The notes below the pieces were generated by a model that was given only the letters and a program-made list of their open reading frames with translations, did no database searches and was not told the DNA's origin. The position numbers and the translations under genes are program-made. From Oscillospiraceae bacterium (lineage in GTDB: Bacteria > Bacillota > Clostridia > UMGS1883), in the NCBI GenBank assembly GCA_022508735.1, contig JAFLUQ010000102.1, positions 1 through 8,601 of the forward strand: a DNA stretch of 8,601 nt. Direction: 5' to 3'. Shown piece by piece: positions 4,970-8,601 of this stretch; the stretch's first letter is position 1, and the number at the start of each line of letters is the position of its first letter.

Positions 4970-7900
4970 ATGCCAACCTCCAAGGGGGTAACGCAGCTGA
5001 GCTCTTCATTAGGCGTCAGTGTAAGAGTCTCCTCGCCGTCAGCATATACGAGGGCAACCTTGCGGCTCTCGCCGGACAGGTTGATCAGCTTGGTCTTGTC
5101 GCCGTTCTTGAGCACGTGCACGCCGTCCATGATTATTACGTCCTCATAGTAACCGTCGGTGTTTATGAGCCCCTGATAGCTTGCGTTTTCGCTGAACAGT
5201 GAGCATATCTGGCGGGCACCGGCAAAGGAGATGTGAAGCTTGTCGCTCATAGCATCCGCATTGTAGTCCCAGAGCTGGTAGTTCCGGCTGACATAGTCGC
5301 GGCCCACCTCGGCGAAGTGCTCGCCTGCCAGAGCATAAAGGTCAACGTAGGCGCAGCCTGTTTCGTCGGCCACCTCGCCAACGGCGTTGAAGAAGCCGCC
5401 GTTGTTGCCATTGGGGGCCTCATTTTCTCCTGCGCTGCCCCATGTGTAGCCAACGGAGGGCTGGGGCTTAACAAGAATGGGGAGCATGCCCTTCTTGCTG
5501 CTTTCCTCGATCATGTACTTCAGGGCGTCCTTCATGGTGTCCTTTTTCTGATCGTCACGGTTGCGGTCGTTAATGCCGAACTGGATTATGAAGATATCGC
5601 CGGGCTGACCTTCGGCCAGAACTGTGGGGAATATATTGTCCTTCCAATTCCTTGCCCAGTCGCCGCTGGCAGCAAGGTTTACCACTTCATACTCATCGGA
5701 AACAAAGCGGTGAAGGAGCTGGGCCCAGCCTGTGCGCACTGTTCCGGGCAGAATTTCGGCCTCAACAGTCTCGGGATAAATGGGGTAGTAGTTGCAAACG
5801 GTGGAATCTCCTGCCACGAAAATTCTGGTCTTCCGGTCAAATATAGTGGGGGTGGAGGCGGCCTCTACGGATTTAAGCCTCGTGGTGCGCTGGTCTACTC
5901 TCACAGCCGCGCCCCCCTCGACCTCAAAGCCCTTCACTGTGTGTACTGTGCCCTCGGGAATGCCGACCGTACCGTACATATCCACGTTAACGCCCACCAT
6001 AGTGGAGTTAATGAATATGTTGCCGCGCTCTTTATCAGACTTAGTGAAGTAGAAGTCATACTCGCCGTCGGGCAGGTCAAGAGCGTAGTCCTCGGCGGCG
6101 TTGATGCCGCCCTCGGGAGCAAAGCTCCAAACCGGAGTGATCTCGGCGGTTATGGGCATAGAGGCGGAAATGTTTATTCTTCCGTTCTGAGCGGCTGTGC
6201 GGGTCACAAGCTCGCTGCCGTTCACGTTCTTTGTGATAACAACGGCGTTGTTCACGCTGACCTCCGCGCCGGCGGGGGCGCTTATGGCCACCTGATACTC
6301 TTCAAAGCCGTCACCGTAGGCGCGCACGTCAAAGCTGTAGTCTCCCTCGAAGGATGCAGCCTGGGAATAGCCGCTTTTAAGGCGGGGGGAGAGGCCGGGT
6401 ATATTTTCAAAACCGCCGGCAACGAGCTTTGCGATCTCAAAAGCGCCATAGAAGGAATAGTGTGTGTTGTCAGCCACGCCATTGGGGTGTGCTTCGTATT
6501 GACCGGGGTCAGCATAAAGATGGATCTTCTTGCTCTCTTCCATGCCGACGCGGTTGAGCATCTCTCGGCTCAGTGTATTAACATCAATGAGCGGCAGGTC
6601 GTACTTTGCGGCCATGTCACGCTGAATACTGTCGTAGCTCACGCCGTCGCCGGGCTCCCAGATGGTGCCTGTTTCCTCGTTAAACCACCGGGGCTGTGTG
6701 TGTGTGGCAATTATGGGATTGAGGCCTTTTGCAAGAGCCGGAAGTATGTACTCGTTCTCGAGCATTTCGGCAAAGTCCTCATGGCTGATATAGCGAGCCT
6801 CCTTGCTATAGTCGCCGTCGTTGTGGCCGAACTGGATCACTACGTAATCGCCGGCCTGAGCGTCGTTCAGGATAGATTCCCACCGGCCTTCGTTAAAGAA
6901 GCTTTTAAGGCTTCTTCCGGCCATGGCCCGGTTTTGCACAGTTACGCTGTCATCCAGAAACAGGCCTATCATCTGGCCCCAGCCCGCCTGAGGGGCGGCG
7001 CTTTCACGGTAAGACTGGCCGGTGGAGTCTCCGGCGATAAACAGATTAACAGGCGGAAGCTCTATCTCCTGCACCGCCGACTGCCCGGCTTCGATCATGG
7101 GCAGCTCTGTACTTTCATATGTCATTTCGGGTAAATCTCCTCTTTTTACAGTTATGGTTCGGGTCTCGCCGTTCCAGTCAACTACCATGCCGAGGGCCTC
7201 ACTGACTGCGCGAACGGGCACCATAGTTCTGCCGCTTAAGATGACAGGAGCGGTCTCCATAGTGCGTGATTCGCCGTTAATTGTGTACTCCTCGCTGCCG
7301 ATTGGCATAACTACTGCACGGTCGGCGATCTCAACTGTTACAACTCCGTCCGCGTAATCGACCTTTGCGCCAAGGGCCTCTGCTATGAAGCGGAGGGGCA
7401 CAAGGGTGCGGCCGTTCTCGATGTAGGGCGCCGCGTCAAGAGTGCGGAGCAGGCCGTTTACCTTCGCCGCGGCGGAGTCGACTCTGAGCTCGGCTATGCC
7501 GGCGGGATAATAGCCCAGATGCGGCGGCTGGTTATAGCTGGAGTTCTGCCAAACTATGCCCATGCGGTATACATGGTCGGTCATGAGAGGGGGAAGGGCG
7601 AACTCTGTGGGTGTTGTAGTCGTATAGATGCGAAGCACGCTGTTGTCGGCGCTGCGCCAGATGACCTCCTCACGCCAGTCGCCGAAGATATCGGCCTGAA
7701 GGCAGGGGGTGGACTTGCTGCCGTTGTTGGAGACGCTGCCGTCCCGTCCGGCGTCAAGTATCACCTGCTGGCGGCCCTCGTCGTCTATCTTAAAGATGGC
7801 TGTGCCGTCAAGCAGCTCCTCATAGAGGTCGCCATCCCAGTATATTCTGAAATTCATGGTGTTGAAGCCGTAGTCAAGATTTTCGTCAAGGGAATTTATC

Positions 7901-8601
7901 TTGCCGGCTCCCGCTCCGGCCCAGGCCACATAGGTGCCGCCGAAGGGGCCTATGTTGGCAGCTACGCCGCGGCCGGTGTCGTTTCCGGCTTCTCTGTAGC
8001 GAAGAACCTCGCCTGTGGCCGCGTCAAACACCGTAAAGCCGTAGCGCTGGCCTTCTACCGCGTGTTCGTGAACTACGAAGAACTCAAGACCGTAGTGGAA
8101 GGGGTCAAGATCGCTCAGGTGCATAGCGTCGCCGTGACCCATGAAGGAGCACCAGAGCACGCTGCCGTCGTGGTCGAGAGTCAGTGCGCCGAAAAGTATC
8201 TCGTCCTTGCCATCGCCGTCCACATCGCCTACTGAAACATTGTGGTTGCCCTGGCCGATATATTTCTCGTTACCCTCGTCCATGGTGTCAAAGCGCCAGT
8301 ATTTTGTTATCTGATTGTTTTCAAAGCTGTATGTCGCGACAACGGTTCTGCCGGGGCCGCTGCCCTCACGGCCGCCGTAGTAGCCGCGCTGGAAAACTAT
8401 GTAGGGATTCTCCCCGTCCAGATATGCCACGCAAGCGTTATAGCGCTCGGAGCGGTTGCCGTAGTTGTCGCCGAAAATATCAACACTGGGCTCGTTGCTC
8501 TGGGGATCAAAGGGTGTATTCACTATACTGCGCCCGGTCTCGCCGTCGAACACGGTTACCCAGAGGGGTCCTTCCAGATTTTTGCCGGACCAGTTATTTG
8601 T
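4966..8601 (-). CDS. Multidomain rhamnogalacturonan lyase (PL11) fused to two SGNH acetylesterases, N-terminus outside window
   Basis: The frame is open to the window edge; residues here count from the GTG at 8551-8553, which is not the real start. Residues 1-~357 are the C-terminal two thirds of a PL11 rhamnogalacturonan lyase (YesW-like). Landmarks are FGDNYGNR, GQGNHNVSVGDVDGDGKDEI, GHGDAMHLSDLDP, NNGSKSTPCLQADIFGDWREEVIWR and WQNSSYNQPPHLGYYP. Residues ~361-471 are a copper-amine-oxidase-like stalk domain with two GRT-V-P motifs (381 and 441). Residues ~501-717 are SGNH esterase 1 (Ser510, Gly546, Asn578, Asp695, His698). Residues ~718-906 are beta-sandwich sequence. Residues ~907-1128 are SGNH esterase 2 (Ser917, Gly964, Asn995, Asp1104, His1107). 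A ~65-residue beta-rich tail ends the protein. Both esterase sets are complete. The lyase cuts the rhamnose-galacturonate backbone by beta-elimination; the esterases would remove acetyl groups that block it. Roughly 200 residues and any signal peptide are missing. No dockerin, SLH or LPXTG is visible. Confidence 0.92.
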   Translation of the reverse strand, partial: TNNWSGKNLEGPLWVTVFDGETGRSIVNTPFDPQSNEPSVDIFGDNYGNRSERYNACVAYLDGENPYIVFQRGYYGGREGSGPGRTVVATYSFENNQITKYWRFDTMDEGNEKYIGQGNHNVSVGDVDGDGKDEILFGALTLDHDGSVLWCSFMGHGDAMHLSDLDPFHYGLEFFVVHEHAVEGQRYGFTVFDAATGEVLRYREAGNDTGRGVAANIGPFGGTYVAWAGAGAGKINSLDENLDYGFNTMNFRIYWDGDLYEELLDGTAIFKIDDEGRQQVILDAGRDGSVSNNGSKSTPCLQADIFGDWREEVIWRSADNSVLRIYTTTTPTEFALPPLMTDHVYRMGIVWQNSSYNQPPHLGYYPAGIAELRVDSAAAKVNGLLRTLDAAPYIENGRTLVPLRFIAEALGAKVDYADGVVTVEIADRAVVMPIGSEEYTINGESRTMETAPVILSGRTMVPVRAVSEALGMVVDWNGETRTITVKRGDLPEMTYESTELPMIEAGQSAVQEIELPPVNLFIAGDSTGQSYRESAAPQAGWGQMIGLFLDDSVTVQNRAMAGRSLKSFFNEGRWESILNDAQAGDYVVIQFGHNDGDYSKEARYISHEDFAEMLENEYILPALAKGLNPIIATHTQPRWFNEETGTIWEPGDGVSYDSIQRDMAAKYDLPLIDVNTLSREMLNRVGMEESKKIHLYADPGQYEAHPNGVADNTHYSFYGAFEIAKLVAGGFENIPGLSPRLKSGYSQAASFEGDYSFDVRAYGDGFEEYQVAISAPAGAEVSVNNAVVITKNVNGSELVTRTAAQNGRINISASMPITAEITPVWSFAPEGGINAAEDYALDLPDGEYDFYFTKSDKERGNIFINSTMVGVNVDMYGTVGIPEGTVHTVKGFEVEGGAAVRVDQRTTRLKSVEAASTPTIFDRKTRIFVAGDSTVCNYYPIYPETVEAEILPGTVRTGWAQLLHRFVSDEYEVVNLAASGDWARNWKDNIFPTVLAEGQPGDIFIIQFGINDRNRDDQKKDTMKDALKYMIEESSKKGMLPILVKPQPSVGYTWGSAGENEAPNGNNGGFFNAVGEVADETGCAYVDLYALAGEHFAEVGRDYVSRNYQLWDYNADAMSDKLHISFAGARQICSLFSENASYQGLINTDGYYEDVIIMDGVHVLKNGDKTKLINLSGESRKVALVYADGEETLTLTPNEELSCVTPLEVGI

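Noticed and set aside
5233..7134. 633-codon open frame on the + strand
   Set aside because: It lies exactly antisense and codon-register-matched to the lyase-esterase gene. It stays open because that gene avoids TTA, CTA and TCA. The translation is low-complexity and matches no domain, whereas the - strand shows three clear enzyme domains.
7519..8235. 238-codon open frame on the + strand
   Set aside because: Antisense shadow in the same register within the PL11 domain; no ribosome site or recognisable domain.
1..8601. CRISPR arrays, tRNA or rRNA genes, transposases, integrases, phage genes
   Set aside because: No regularly spaced repeats, RNA gene signatures or recombinase motifs were seen on either strand.

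Overview
The window looks like a chromosomal piece of a fermentative, Gram-positive anaerobe of the Clostridia (Bacillota), probably a plant-fibre-degrading gut or rumen species. The grounds are a clostridial-type AdhE tail, strong AGGAGG-type ribosome sites, a consensus sigma-A promoter, U-tract hairpin terminators, and a pectin-degrading protein carrying a copper-amine-oxidase-like 'stalk' domain typical of Bacillota. The species cannot be named from the sequence.

Left, + strand (1-1340): the 3' end of adhE (ethanol fermentation) is followed after 16 nt by a 256-aa APH/choline-kinase-fold phosphotransferase of unknown substrate. A strong two-part hairpin terminator closes this pair.

Middle, + strand (1341-3440): an AT-rich 340-bp control region holds a perfect TTGACA-17-TATAAT promoter. 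A 12-bp direct repeat, 31 bp apart, is laid over the promoter, and a foldable leader of about 130 nt follows. The promoter drives two exported proteins I do not recognise, a cysteine-free, aromatic-rich 451-aa protein and a 96-aa protein, and a hairpin terminator follows. The promoter, ribosome site and codon choice all suggest abundant expression. This is the best candidate here for an undescribed system.

Centre, - strand (3467-4005): a small exported-protein gene has its own promoter and an excellent start, but an in-frame TAG at codon 70 of 126. The reading frame continues sensibly past it, into a segment resembling the stalk-domain motif. A perfect 23-bp-stem hairpin lies just beyond its end, between the convergent genes.

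Right, - strand (4041-8601): this is a rhamnogalacturonan-I (pectin) operon. A very large protein, with its N-terminus outside the window, carries a PL11 rhamnogalacturonan lyase, a stalk domain, a CE12-type SGNH esterase, beta-sandwich sequence, a second SGNH esterase and a small C-terminal domain. Its stop overlaps the start (ATGA) of a third, free-standing SGNH esterase with the same beta-sandwich plus SGNH layout but no signal peptide. Together they would cut the rhamnogalacturonan backbone and strip its acetyl groups. Base composition and codon use differ clearly between this GC-rich right part and the middle secreted-protein operon.
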